Source of the DNA: an uncultured Bacillota bacterium | GTDB taxonomy: Bacteria > Bacillota > Clostridia > Oscillospirales > Oscillospiraceae | Length of the DNA: 53,013 nt | Direction of reading: 5' to 3' | Assembly (NCBI GenBank): GCA_947645675.1 | Contig: CANSDP010000013.1 | Location: 1-53,013, forward strand | In this document: positions 39,492 through 48,357 of the stretch, piece after piece | Layout of the letters: every line of letters starts with the position of its first letter | How positions within the stretch are numbered: position 1 is the first letter of the stretch | The notes under the pieces: model-generated | What the model saw: only the letters and a program-made list of their open reading frames with translations | What the model was told of the DNA's origin: nothing | Databases searched by the model: none | Translations under genes and position numbers: made by a program

Positions 39492-40615
39492 GAATTGTCA
39501 ACGGTCAGGTCTTTGACCTGGAACAGGGCTTTGTCAGCCGGGACCTGTGCACCGACGGGGCCCTGATCGCCCAGACCAGCGGTGACAGCCAGGAGCTGGA
39601 TGCCAGCGGCTGCTATGTGATCCCCGGGCTGGTGGACGTCCATTTCCACGGCTGCGTGGGGGAGGATTTTTCCGACGCCACCCCCGACGGCCTGCAAAAA
39701 ATCGCTGATTTCGAGCTGTCCCAGGGAGTCACCTACATCTGTCCCACCGGCATGACCCTCCCCGAGGACCAGCTCACCGCCATCTGCAAGACCACCGCCG
39801 CCCACCGGGCCAAAAATCCCGGCGGCGCGGAGGTGGTGGGAGCCCATCTGGAGGGCCCCTTCCTGTGCATGGCCAAGAAGGGCGCCCAGAACGGCGACTA
39901 TCTCCACGCCCCCGACGCCGAAATGCTCAAGCGCCTCCAGGAGGCCGCGGAGGGTTCCGTCCGTCTGGTCACCCTGGCCCCCGAGGAGCCCGGGTCTGTG
40001 GAGTTCATCAAGGCCGCTAAGGACATGGGCATCCATGTCTCCCTGGGCCACACGGTAGCCAACTACGACACCGCCAAGGCCGCCTTTGAGGCGGGGGCCG
40101 ACCATGCCACCCACCTGTACAACGCCATGCCTCCCCTGGCCCACCGGGACCCCGGCGTCATCGGCGCGGCCTATGAGTTCCCCCACGTCAAGCCCGAGCT
40201 GATCTGCGACGGCATCCACATCCACCCCGCGGTGGTGCGGCTCACCTTCGGCCTGTTCGGCAGGGAGCGGATGATTATCATCTCCGACTCCCTCCGGGCC
40301 ACCGGCATGCCCGACGGGGAGTACCCCTTCGGCGGGCAGATGATCGAGGTCCACGGCAACCGGGCCACCATCCTGGGCCACCCGGAAACCCTGGCCGGCT
40401 CGGTCACCAGCCTGATGGGCTGTCTGCGTCAGGCCATCTCCTTCGGCATCCCCGCCGCCGACGCCGTCCGGGCCTGCACCTATAACCCCGCCCAGTCCAT
40501 CGGCATCGACGGCCGCGCCGGTACCCTGGACGTGGGCAAGGAGGCCAGCATCGTCCTGCTGGATGAGAAGGACCTTTCCATTCGTAAGATCATCTTCAAG
40601 GGTAAGCTTGTGTAG
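39488..40615 (+). CDS. nagA: N-acetylglucosamine-6-phosphate deacetylase
   Basis: 375 residues, starting in the ATGA overlap with nagB. Amidohydrolase: PGLVDVHFHGCVGEDF, AHLEGPFLC (metal ligand glutamate), SLGHTVANYDTAKAAFEAGA, HATHLYNAMPPLAHRDPG, IISDSLRATGMPDGEY (catalytic aspartate). Produces glucosamine 6-phosphate for NagB. Length is normal, yet the stop codon TAG is formed by the first bases of a palindromic repeat. Confidence 0.95.
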   Translation: MRIVNGQVFDLEQGFVSRDLCTDGALIAQTSGDSQELDASGCYVIPGLVDVHFHGCVGEDFSDATPDGLQKIADFELSQGVTYICPTGMTLPEDQLTAICKTTAAHRAKNPGGAEVVGAHLEGPFLCMAKKGAQNGDYLHAPDAEMLKRLQEAAEGSVRLVTLAPEEPGSVEFIKAAKDMGIHVSLGHTVANYDTAKAAFEAGADHATHLYNAMPPLAHRDPGVIGAAYEFPHVKPELICDGIHIHPAVVRLTFGLFGRERMIIISDSLRATGMPDGEYPFGGQMIEVHGNRATILGHPETLAGSVTSLMGCLRQAISFGIPAADAVRACTYNPAQSIGIDGRAGTLDVGKEASIVLLDEKDLSIRKIIFKGKLV

Positions 40616-40681
40616 GGGCGGCCTGTGGCCGCCCGCGCGGGCAAATCCCCGATTGTTCGGGCGGCCACAGGCCACCCCTAC
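40612..40681. repeat. Palindromic element with 24-bp inverted ends, type B copy 3
   Basis: Left end GTAGGGGCGGCCTGTGGCC continues to 40635; right end 40658-40681 is its reverse complement with one mismatch in 24 bp; 22 bp lie between. It resembles a small non-autonomous mobile element. It starts inside the last nagA codon and supplies the nagA stop codon. Confidence 0.85.
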
Positions 40682-40693
40682 AGTCAAATATTG

Positions 40694-40731
40694 TTGGAAC
40701 GAGCGGACCCGTCCGCTTTTCCAAATATAAT
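40694..40731 (+). promoter_or_regulatory. Palindrome and -10 upstream of the MsmK-like gene
   Basis: TTGGAACGAGCGGAC / GTCCGCTTTTCCAA (40694-40724, near-perfect arms, 2-nt centre) directly before TATAAT (40726-40731); no -35 at normal distance. Either a regulator site or the stem of a terminator with weak T-run. The rest of 40732-40907 holds an AAAGGAGG box (about 40781-40788) without a credible gene behind it. Confidence 0.45.
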
Positions 40732-40907
40732 CCAAGGGCCGGGAGGCTACTCCATCACTATAGTCCCCGGTACCAAACAAAAGGAGGAAAAAAACCGCTG
40801 CGGCTTGCGGTGCGGCAGTGTGGAGACCTGTCGTAAAGCTCCCGGGGACTTCGCTGCTCCGGGACGAGGTGGAGGAGGCGGTGGCCGTTCCATCAAAGCC
40901 GAATGCT

Positions 40908-42098
<1,191 letters not shown>

Positions 42099-42118
42099 TC
42101 CTTCCTCCCCGGAAAAAT

Positions 42119-42155
42119 ACCGGCCCCGCCTTTGATGGAAAGGCGGGGCCGGTTC
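42119..42155. terminator. Terminator between MsmK-like and MATE genes
   Basis: ACCGGCCCCGCCTTT / AAAGGCGGGGCCGGT, 15-bp perfect stem with loop GATGG, T-rich on both sides. Confidence 0.9.
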
Positions 42156-42173
42156 TGTTCTTTTGTCTAAAGC

Positions 42174-43574
42174 TCAGCAGCGCTCCCCTGCGGGGGCGGG
42201 TTGGGTCTGAGGGCCGGGCTGCGCGCAATACTTCGCGATGAGCCTCGGGGTGAAGCGGAGGAAGAGGGTGGTAGACATGACGCAGGCGATCACGTCACAG
42301 AAGGGCTCGGCGGCGAAGGCGGCGGCGGCGGTGAACAGCGCGGGGAACAGCAGGATGCCCACCAGGAACAGGCTCTTTCGGAACAGCGAGCAGAACAGGG
42401 CCAGGTGGACGTTGCCCAGGGCGGTGGACATATCGGTGGCCATCCACTGGGGGGCCATGAACAGCGTTCCCGCCGTGTAAATGGTGATGTACTTCACGCT
42501 CCGGGCCAGCACCTCGGCGTCGTCAGAGAAGAACCGGACGAAGTGGGGGGTAAAGAGCTGAGTGGCCCCCAGCATGAAGGCGGAGAAGGTCAGGCAGAGG
42601 AGAAAGACGCCCAGCAGAGCCTGCTTGACCCGTCTGGCGCTGCCGGCGCCCAAATTGAAGCTGACCACTCCCTGACAGCCCAGGGTGATACCGCTCATGG
42701 GCATGAAGATCAGAAGGATATAGCTCTGGACAATGGCGGCGCAGGTAATGAGGATATCCCCCTCTCCAGGCCCGCCGCGGTGCTGGAGGGTGGAGTTGAG
42801 GACGATGAGAATGACGCTGTCCAGGGCGTAGGTGAGGAAGGGGGACATCCCCAGGGACACCACCCGCCGGCACAGCTTGGGGTCCAGCCGCCCCCAGCGC
42901 AGGGGGACAGGGAGGCTGGGCAGGCGCAGGGAGACCAGCACAAAGATACAGGCCGCCCCCTGGGAGATGACGGTGGCCCAGGCCGCGCCGGACACCCCCA
43001 TGCCCAATCCAAAGATAAAGACCGGGTCCAGGACAATGTTCAGAACCGCTCCCAGCACCACCGTCCCCATGCCCAGGCCGGACCGGCCCTGGGCAATCAG
43101 GAAGCTATTCAGCCCGCCGGAGAGCAGGGAAAAGGCGGTACCGGCGATGTAGACGGTGATGTAGTCCATGGCGTAGGGGAAGGTGTCCGCGCTGGCCCCG
43201 AACCACCACAGAAACTGCCGTCTCAGCAGAAATAACAGCAGGCTCAGCCCCACAGCCAGCCCCAGCAGCAGACGGAAGCAGTTAGACAGCAGCTGGGAGG
43301 CCCCTTCCTGGTCTCCGCTCCCCAGCTTCATGCCCATCAGCGGCGTGCCGCCCAGGCCCACCAGCAGGGAGAAGGAGGAAAGCAGAGCGATAATGGGCCC
43401 GCAGACCCCCACACCCGCCAGGGCCAGACTGCCGGCCTCTTCAATATGTCCAATGAACATCCGGTCCACGATGCTGTACAGCACGTTAATCAGCTGGGCC
43501 AGCATGGTGGGGATGGCCAGGCGGAGCAGCAGTCCAGGTATGGGATCGGTCCCTAAATTGTTCTTCCGTTTCAA
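42174..43574 (-). CDS. MATE-family multidrug/metabolite efflux transporter
   Basis: 466 residues from TTG 43574 (MKRKNNLGTDPIPGLLLRLA); AGGAG is 8 nt upstream, while TTG 43583 abuts that site. Twelve membrane helices in two MatE repeats: PTMLAQLINVLYSIVDRMFI, VLGAVLNIVLDPVFIFGLGM, then in the second half MPMSGITLGCQGVVSFNLGA. Exports drugs or metabolites by Na+ or H+ antiport. No regulator adjoins it. Alone in its transcription unit. Confidence 0.92.
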   Translation of the reverse strand: MKRKNNLGTDPIPGLLLRLAIPTMLAQLINVLYSIVDRMFIGHIEEAGSLALAGVGVCGPIIALLSSFSLLVGLGGTPLMGMKLGSGDQEGASQLLSNCFRLLLGLAVGLSLLLFLLRRQFLWWFGASADTFPYAMDYITVYIAGTAFSLLSGGLNSFLIAQGRSGLGMGTVVLGAVLNIVLDPVFIFGLGMGVSGAAWATVISQGAACIFVLVSLRLPSLPVPLRWGRLDPKLCRRVVSLGMSPFLTYALDSVILIVLNSTLQHRGGPGEGDILITCAAIVQSYILLIFMPMSGITLGCQGVVSFNLGAGSARRVKQALLGVFLLCLTFSAFMLGATQLFTPHFVRFFSDDAEVLARSVKYITIYTAGTLFMAPQWMATDMSTALGNVHLALFCSLFRKSLFLVGILLFPALFTAAAAFAAEPFCDVIACVMSTTLFLRFTPRLIAKYCAQPGPQTQPAPAGERC

Positions 43575-43612
43575 AACAGTCAACTCCTGTGGAAAAATCC
43601 GGGCTCTGGGCT

Positions 43613-43640
43613 ATTATACTCAGCCCTGGGGAAAAGTCAA
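43613..43640 (-). promoter_or_regulatory. MATE gene promoter
   Basis: Minus strand TTGACT (43635-43640), 16 bp, TATAAT (43613-43618). Confidence 0.7.
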
Positions 43641-43642
43641 GA

Positions 43643-43780
43643 GGAGGTAGTGAAAGGAAGGCGCTGCTGTAGTCCGCCTGCACATACTCCCGCACCCGTT
43701 GGGTCTGGCTGGCGATCCCCGGGTACGGCGGCTCCAAACGCGCCGCGGTTCCATCAGGTAGGAGCAGAGACTAAAATTGT
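43643..43780 (-). pseudogene. Possible C-terminal remnant of a lost gene
   Basis: A minus-strand frame reads LLPDGTAARLEPPYPGIASQ then TQRVREYVQADYSSAFL with GC-rich third positions like real genes here, but a stop lies directly upstream, there is no start codon or ribosome binding site, and the frame runs into the MATE promoter. I do not recognise the family. Could be chance. Confidence 0.25.
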
Positions 43781-43841
43781 CCGGCGCCTTATAATTCTTT
43801 GCGAAAAATTGACGAGAAAAATATTGATAATGTTCAAGCTA

Positions 43842-43870
43842 TTGACAAAACCGCCGTTTGCGCCTAGAAT
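43842..43870 (+). promoter_or_regulatory. thiT promoter
   Basis: TTGACA (43842-43847), 17 bp, TAGAAT (43865-43870), about 30 bp before the TPP riboswitch. Confidence 0.78.
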
Positions 43871-43897
43871 GAATAGGAACCGCAGTACAATCGAACA

Positions 43898-44000
43898 CAG
43901 GGGCGCTGGGAGCACAGTTCCCGGCTGAGATGCAGAGACCAACACAGCGGTCTCCGGTCCCTTGAACCTGATCCGGGTAATGCCGGCGTAGGAAGTGGAA
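43898..44000 (+). ncRNA. TPP riboswitch (THI element)
   Basis: Contains the conserved GCTGAGAT (43924-43931), the variable P3 arm GAGACC/GGTCTC, CCTTGAACCTGATCCGGGTA and ATGCCGGCGTAGGAAG in the canonical order and spacing. Binds thiamine pyrophosphate and shuts off the thiT gene downstream. A hairpin at 44029-44060 (ACCGCACTACAC / GATGTAATGCGGT) just before the ribosome binding site is the likely off-state structure. Confidence 0.95.
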
Positions 44001-44028
44001 GAGAGATTTTGCCGTCGTCTCCTCTAAG

Positions 44029-44060
44029 ACCGCACTACACCCGTCCGGATGTAATGCGGT
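44029..44060 (+). terminator. Expression-platform hairpin of the TPP riboswitch
   Basis: ACCGCACTACAC / GTGTAATGCGGT-like stem with two mismatches followed by ATCTTCACTTTT. The T-run is poor, so the control might be termination or blocking of the ribosome binding site 13 nt on. Confidence 0.55.
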
Positions 44061-44083
44061 ATCTTCACTTTTGGGAGGAAACG

Positions 44084-44641
44084 ATGATGACACAAAACAA
44101 AGCTACCCGGATGCTGGCGGAGGCCGGCATCATGATCGCCCTAGCTCTGGTGTTGGGGATGATCAAGCCCTACGAATTTCCCAACGGAGGCTCGATCTCT
44201 CTGGAGATGCTTCCCCTGTTCCTGTTCTGTGTGCGTTGGGGCGTGGCCCCTGGCCTGGTAACCTGCACCGCTTTCGGCGTGCTTCAGGTCTTTGTCCAGG
44301 GGGCGGTAGGCTATGGCTGGGTCTCCATTATCCTGGACTACATCGTGGCCCCCATCCCGGTCGCCCTGACTGGCGTGGGCAAGGGGCGGCCCGGCGGGAT
44401 TTACTGGGGCAGCGTACTGGGAGCGGCCGGCCGCTTTCTGGTCCACTTTGCCAGCGGTATCACCGTTTACCGCATCCTGGCTCCCACCGAACTGATGGGC
44501 ATGGTGTTCGACAACCCGTACGTCTATTCCTTTATCTATAACATCAGCTATATCGGCGTTGATCTGATCCTCTGCCTGGTGATTTTTGCTCTGGCATCCA
44601 AGGCTATGGGGAAATACTATCAGGGCGAGGACCTGAAATAA
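44084..44641 (+). CDS. thiT: ECF-type thiamine transporter substrate subunit
   Basis: 185 residues from ATG 44084 (44087 also possible), GGGAGG 5 nt upstream. ThiT signatures: EAGIMIALALVLGMIKPYEF, PNGGSISLEMLPLFLFCVRW and GYGWVSIILDYIVAP. Six helices; works with the shared ECF module to import thiamine. TPP riboswitch upstream confirms the substrate. Confidence 0.95.
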   Translation: MMTQNKATRMLAEAGIMIALALVLGMIKPYEFPNGGSISLEMLPLFLFCVRWGVAPGLVTCTAFGVLQVFVQGAVGYGWVSIILDYIVAPIPVALTGVGKGRPGGIYWGSVLGAAGRFLVHFASGITVYRILAPTELMGMVFDNPYVYSFIYNISYIGVDLILCLVIFALASKAMGKYYQGEDLK

Positions 44642-44668
44642 GCCCCCACCGGGGCGAAAGGAGGCCCC

Positions 44669-45487
44669 ATGGGGAAATTTGACGGCATATTACTGGCTAG
44701 TGACTTTGACGACACCCTGTATGACGCGGTCCTCCAGATTCCGGAGCGCAGTCTGGAGGCCATCCGGTATTTTATCCGAGAGGGGGGATATTTCTGCGTC
44801 TCCACCGGCCGGGCCCACCGGACCTTCGCGCCCTTCGCGCCATTGGTGCCCATGAACGCCCCGGCGGTGCTGTCCAACGGAGCGGCCATCTATGACTTTC
44901 AGGCGGACAGGGCGCTGGAGCAGACCTGCCTGCCCTGCGGCGCCCCCGCCGACCTGGCGGCGGTGATGGAGGCTTTTCCCTCCCTGTCCCTGGAGGTCTA
45001 CCACGGGGAGGACATCTACGTCTGCAACCCCAACGAGATCACCTTTGCCCACCTGAAAAAGGTGAACTGCGACTACACCCAATGCGCCATCCCGGACATG
45101 CCCACCCCCTGGGTGAAGGGCATCCTCCACCAGGAGCGGGAGGTTTTGCTTCCTGTCCAGGCCTGGCTTCTGGAGCGGTGGGGGGAGCGGTATGAGGCCA
45201 TCTTTTCCAACCCCCGCTACCTGGAGCTGACCCGCAAGGGGAGCAACAAGGGGGGCGGAGTGGCCCGGGTGGCCAAACTGCTGGGGGTTGCCCCGGAACG
45301 GGTGTACTGCGTGGGGGACAACCAGAACGACATCCCCATGCTGGCCCTGTCGGCCATCCCCTTCGCCCCCGCCAACTGCGCCGAAGAGGTCCGGAACTGG
45401 GGCGCGAGAATCCTGTGCTCCTGCGGCGACGGGGTCATCGGGGACATTGTAGATATTTTGGACGGCCTGTACCCCAGGCGGGAATAA
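44669..45487 (+). CDS. Cof-type HAD phosphatase
   Basis: 272 residues, AAAGGAGG before ATG 44669, 27 nt after thiT so perhaps co-transcribed. Motif I SDFDDTLYDA, FCVSTGRAHRT as motif II, type II cap in the middle, GSNKGGGVARVAKLLGV with motif III lysine, VGDNQNDIPML as motif IV. Dephosphorylates small molecules; the link to thiT allows a role with a thiamine or pyridoxal precursor phosphate, as some Cof proteins do, but that is speculative. Confidence 0.88.
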   Translation: MGKFDGILLASDFDDTLYDAVLQIPERSLEAIRYFIREGGYFCVSTGRAHRTFAPFAPLVPMNAPAVLSNGAAIYDFQADRALEQTCLPCGAPADLAAVMEAFPSLSLEVYHGEDIYVCNPNEITFAHLKKVNCDYTQCAIPDMPTPWVKGILHQEREVLLPVQAWLLERWGERYEAIFSNPRYLELTRKGSNKGGGVARVAKLLGVAPERVYCVGDNQNDIPMLALSAIPFAPANCAEEVRNWGARILCSCGDGVIGDIVDILDGLYPRRE

Positions 45488-45490
45488 TAA

Positions 45491-45517
45491 AAATCCACCG
45501 GCCTTGCCGGTGGATTT
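45491..45517. terminator. Bidirectional terminator
   Basis: AAATCCACCGGC-CTT-GCCGGTGGATTT between convergent HAD and sigF genes. Confidence 0.88.
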
Positions 45518-45520
45518 CTA

Positions 45521-46234
45521 TTATGTCAATTCCTTCCGCAATCGTTCCAGGGCACGGCGCTCCAGGCGGGAGACCTGGACCTGGGAGACCTCCAGAACCC
45601 GGGCGGCGCTGGTCTGGGTGAGGCCCTTGTAGTAGCGCAGATACATGACCTGCCGCTCCCGCTCCGGGAGGGCGGACACGGCGGCGCGGAGGGTGATGCG
45701 CTCCACCATCCCCTCCTCCTGATTTCCTGTGGACAGCAGACCCTCCAGGGTGAGGCCGTCCTCTCCCGTCTCCGTCTGAAGGGAGATCACCGGGTCGGCC
45801 GCTGTCTCGGCGGCGGCGATATCCTCGGGGGACAGGCCGGTGTGCTCCGACAGCTCGGACAGGGTGGGCTCCCGGCCCAGCTGGGTCAGCAGTCTGCCCT
45901 GGGCCGCGCGGATAATCACCAGCCGGTCCTTCAGCCCACGGCTCACCTTCACCGGCCCGTCGTCCCGGAGGAAGCGGCGGATCTCCCCGGCGATTTTGGG
46001 TACGGCGTAGGTGGAGAACTGGGTGCCGAAGCCGGGGTCGAAGCCCCGGACCGCCTTGAGGAAACCCAAACAGCCCAGCTGATACAGGTCATCCGGCTCC
46101 ACCCCCCGGCCATAGTACCGGCGGACCACGCTCCAAATCAGGCCGTTGTTCTCCAGCAGGACCTGCTCGCAGGCGGCGGCGTCCCCCTCCCGGGCGGCCT
46201 CCAGCAGGGCGGAGCCGGTAAGCGGGCCGCTCAA
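45521..46234 (-). CDS. sigF: Forespore sigma factor SigF (SpoIIAC)
   Basis: 237 residues starting at TTG 46234, which overlaps the spoIIAB stop (TTGA), so translation is coupled. Sigma-70 group 3: region 2 NNGLIWSVVRRYYGRGVEPDDLYQLGCLGF, FSTYAVPKIAGEIRRFLRDD, region 4 LPERERQVMYLRYYKGLTQT and VSQVQVSRLERRALERLRKE. First compartment-specific sigma factor, active in the forespore. Downstream of anti-sigma and anti-anti-sigma genes, as in other spore formers. Confidence 0.95.
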   Translation of the reverse strand: MSGPLTGSALLEAAREGDAAACEQVLLENNGLIWSVVRRYYGRGVEPDDLYQLGCLGFLKAVRGFDPGFGTQFSTYAVPKIAGEIRRFLRDDGPVKVSRGLKDRLVIIRAAQGRLLTQLGREPTLSELSEHTGLSPEDIAAAETAADPVISLQTETGEDGLTLEGLLSTGNQEEGMVERITLRAAVSALPERERQVMYLRYYKGLTQTSAARVLEVSQVQVSRLERRALERLRKELT

Positions 46235-46668
46235 TGCCCGGCCCGGCGGGCGATTCGCCGGGCCATGGTGACGGTGGTTCCCTTCCCGGGGGTGGAGCGG
46301 ACCCGCACGGCGTCCATAAAGCTCTCCATAATGGTAAAGCCCATACCGGAGCGCTCCTCGTTACCCGTGGTGAACAGGGGCGTCCGGGCCTGCTCCACAT
46401 CGGCGATGCCCACCCCCCAGTCCCGGACGGCGATCTCCAGCACGTTGCCCTCCTTGAGGCGCAGCTTCAGGACGATCCGCCCCAGTGTGTCGGGGTAGGC
46501 GTGGACGATGGCGTTGGTTACCGCCTCGCTGACGGCGGTCTTGATGTCGCTGACCTCCTCCAAGGTGGGGTCCAGCTGGGCGGCGAAGCAGGCTGCCGAC
46601 GCCCGGGCGAAGCCCTCGTTGGCCGACCGGCTGGGGAACTCCAGTGTCACTTGGTTCTCAATTTTCAT
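46231..46668 (-). CDS. spoIIAB: Anti-sigma F factor and serine kinase SpoIIAB
   Basis: 145 residues from ATG 46668 (MKIENQVTLEFPSRSANEGF), AAGGAGG 8 nt upstream. GHKL fold: KTAVSEAVTNAIVHAYP (N-box), VRDWGVGIADVEQART (G1), SGMGFTIMESFMD. Binds SigF and phosphorylates SpoIIAA with ATP. Order AA-AB-AC is canonical. Confidence 0.95.
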   Translation of the reverse strand: MKIENQVTLEFPSRSANEGFARASAACFAAQLDPTLEEVSDIKTAVSEAVTNAIVHAYPDTLGRIVLKLRLKEGNVLEIAVRDWGVGIADVEQARTPLFTTGNEERSGMGFTIMESFMDAVRVRSTPGKGTTVTMARRIARRAGH

Positions 46669-46681
46669 ATGTAGCGCCTCC

Positions 46682-46987
46682 TTATTCAAACCGGATCAGC
46701 CGCTCCAGGCCGGCGGCCTGAAAGACTCTGCCCGCCTGGGGCGGGGTGTTGACCACCGTCATGGCCCCCTGTACCTGGGCCATCCGCCGCTGGGCCCGGA
46801 GGAGCACGGCGATGCCCGAGCTGTCGGTGAAGGACAGCCCGCTCAGGTCCAGGGTGAGCTGGCGGGGCTGTGCCTGGTCAATGCGCCGGTCCAGCTCCTC
46901 CATAACCGCTTTGGCTCCGTGGTGGTCCAGCTCCCCGTCCACCAGCGCCGTCAGGCGGCGCGCCTCCTCTTTACAGGTTACCGGCAT
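46682..46987 (-). CDS. spoIIAA: Anti-sigma F factor antagonist SpoIIAA
   Basis: 101 residues, GAGAGGAG 10 nt before ATG 46987. STAS domain with RQLTLDLSGLSFTDSSGIAV, whose DSSG serine is the phosphorylation site. When unphosphorylated it frees SigF from SpoIIAB. First gene of the operon. Confidence 0.93.
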   Translation of the reverse strand: MPVTCKEEARRLTALVDGELDHHGAKAVMEELDRRIDQAQPRQLTLDLSGLSFTDSSGIAVLLRAQRRMAQVQGAMTVVNTPPQAGRVFQAAGLERLIRFE

Positions 46988-47034
46988 AGGGAACCCGCTC
47001 CTCTCTTTGGGTGCAACCCATTATTTTCCAGTCC

Positions 47035-47056
47035 ATTATAGGACAGGTCCCCTGTC
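47035..47056 (-). promoter_or_regulatory. Putative spoIIA promoter region
   Basis: Minus strand TATAAT (47035-47040) next to the perfect palindrome GACAGG-TCC-CCTGTC (47042-47056). No sigma-A -35 and no clear sigma-H consensus (AGGAWWT / GAAT). Promoter class undecided; Spo0A or other regulation possible. Confidence 0.35.
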
Positions 47057-47173
47057 AGATTTGAGCCATTTTTGTCTGTTGGTAAGTTGAGATATGAAAA
47101 TTGCGGTAAAAATCGAAGAATGAGCCCGCCGCGGAAGGGAGCTCCCGCGGCGAGCTGGCTGAATTGAGGGCGC

Positions 47174-48055
47174 TCAGCCGGGGCCGCGCGCAGCCTTTCC
47201 TCTGAGCTGATGCTGGGCCCGCCATTCCCGGGGGGAGACGCCGTACCGCTTGTGGAAGGCCCGGGAGAAGTGAAGCTGGTTGGGGTAGCCGCACATGGAG
47301 GCGATAACCCCGATGGAGCTGCCTGTCCCCTTCATCAGGTCGGCGGCCTTGGACAGCCGCAGCCGGATCAGAAATTCCTGGGGCGGACAGCCGACGTATT
47401 CCTTGAAAATTTTGCTGAAATAGCTCCGGTTCAGCTTGCAGGTGTCGGCCAGCTCCTCCACGGTGAGCTCCCGCCAGTAGTTGTGCTCCATGTAGGTGAT
47501 GGCCTCCTGGATGTAGAAGTCCCGGAGCTGACTGCCCCGCAGCTCCCGCCGGGTGGAGGAGGACTGAATCAGCCCGTCCAGAAACAGGCACAGATGGCCC
47601 ACCAGATGGAGGGCGGAGGCGTCGGTGTGGTCGGCGATGTAGATCATGGTGTCCCGGAGGGCATCCCCCTGAGCGGAGCTCTGGGGGCGGTAGATGGGCT
47701 GGGCCTGTCCCAGCCCGGCGCTTTCGATATACTCTGCCGCCCGCAGGCCGTCGAATTCCAGCCAGACGTATTTCCAGGGGTCGTCCTCACAGGCAGCGTA
47801 GGTGGTCACCTGGCCGGGGCAGATGAGAAAGCCCTCTCCAGGCTGAAGCTGATACCGGGTGGTCTCGCCGTCCGGGCCCTCGGCGTCCAGCTGGCCACGG
47901 CCGGAGATGACATAGTGGAACAGGAAGTGATTGCGCACATAGGGGCCGAAGGAGTGCAGCGAAACGCACTGCTCCCAGCCATACTGATACAGCCGCAGGT
48001 CCATAAAGTTCTCGTTGGGAAAGAGGGAAAAGGAGAAATCATCCAAAGCGGGCAC
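47174..48055 (-). CDS. AraC-family regulator with cupin sensor
   Basis: 293 residues; start is GTG 48055 or TTG 48046. Residues about 25-105 are an AraC-type cupin (FLFHYVISGRGQLDAEG, YQLQPGEGFLICPGQVTTYA). Residues about 190-285: AITYMEHNYWRELTVEELAD, TCKLNRSYFSKIFKEYVGCP, SMCGYPNQLHFSRAFHKRYG. Typical of sugar or oligosaccharide operon activators. Its target is not adjacent; it diverges from a chemoreceptor gene. A GC-rich hairpin (47129-47152) follows. Confidence 0.9.
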   Translation of the reverse strand: MPALDDFSFSLFPNENFMDLRLYQYGWEQCVSLHSFGPYVRNHFLFHYVISGRGQLDAEGPDGETTRYQLQPGEGFLICPGQVTTYAACEDDPWKYVWLEFDGLRAAEYIESAGLGQAQPIYRPQSSAQGDALRDTMIYIADHTDASALHLVGHLCLFLDGLIQSSSTRRELRGSQLRDFYIQEAITYMEHNYWRELTVEELADTCKLNRSYFSKIFKEYVGCPPQEFLIRLRLSKAADLMKGTGSSIGVIASMCGYPNQLHFSRAFHKRYGVSPREWRAQHQLRGKAARGPG

Positions 48056-48105
48056 ATCCTCTCTTCCGGCCCCGTTTGTCGCGAGGCCGCAAATTTTGTG
48101 GCGAT

Positions 48106-48134
48106 ATCATATCATGTCCGGCTTTAAAAACCAA
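48106..48134 (-). promoter_or_regulatory. Promoter of the cupin AraC gene
   Basis: Minus strand TTGGTT (48129-48134), 17 bp, TATGAT (48106-48111). Confidence 0.6.
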
Positions 48135-48269
48135 CTTAAAATCATGTAAATTTTTTACTTTTTTGAAAAAATTTTTTACCGGGCGGGGGATATGGAGCAT
48201 TTTTGTAGAAATTTCAACCTGATTCTCCCAACGCCTTTGCAAAATGCACAAACGAAATTGGAGAAGCCA

Positions 48270-48299
48270 TTGACAAATAGTTACAACAGCTTATATAAT
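48270..48299 (+). promoter_or_regulatory. Promoter of the chemoreceptor gene
   Basis: TTGACA (48270-48275), 18 bp, TATAAT (48294-48299). Sigma-A type, not the sigma-D flagellar type. Confidence 0.72.
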
Positions 48300-48357
48300 A
48301 TAACGTAGGTTATTTGGACCTTTGTAGGAGGCCCGGCCAAAAAACGAGGTGCAGAAC

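Noticed and set aside
40732-40907. glmS-type ribozyme or leader ORF before the MsmK-like gene
   Set aside because: No glmS core sequence recognised, and the frame following the AAAGGAGG box overlaps the ATPase gene with no protein-like features.
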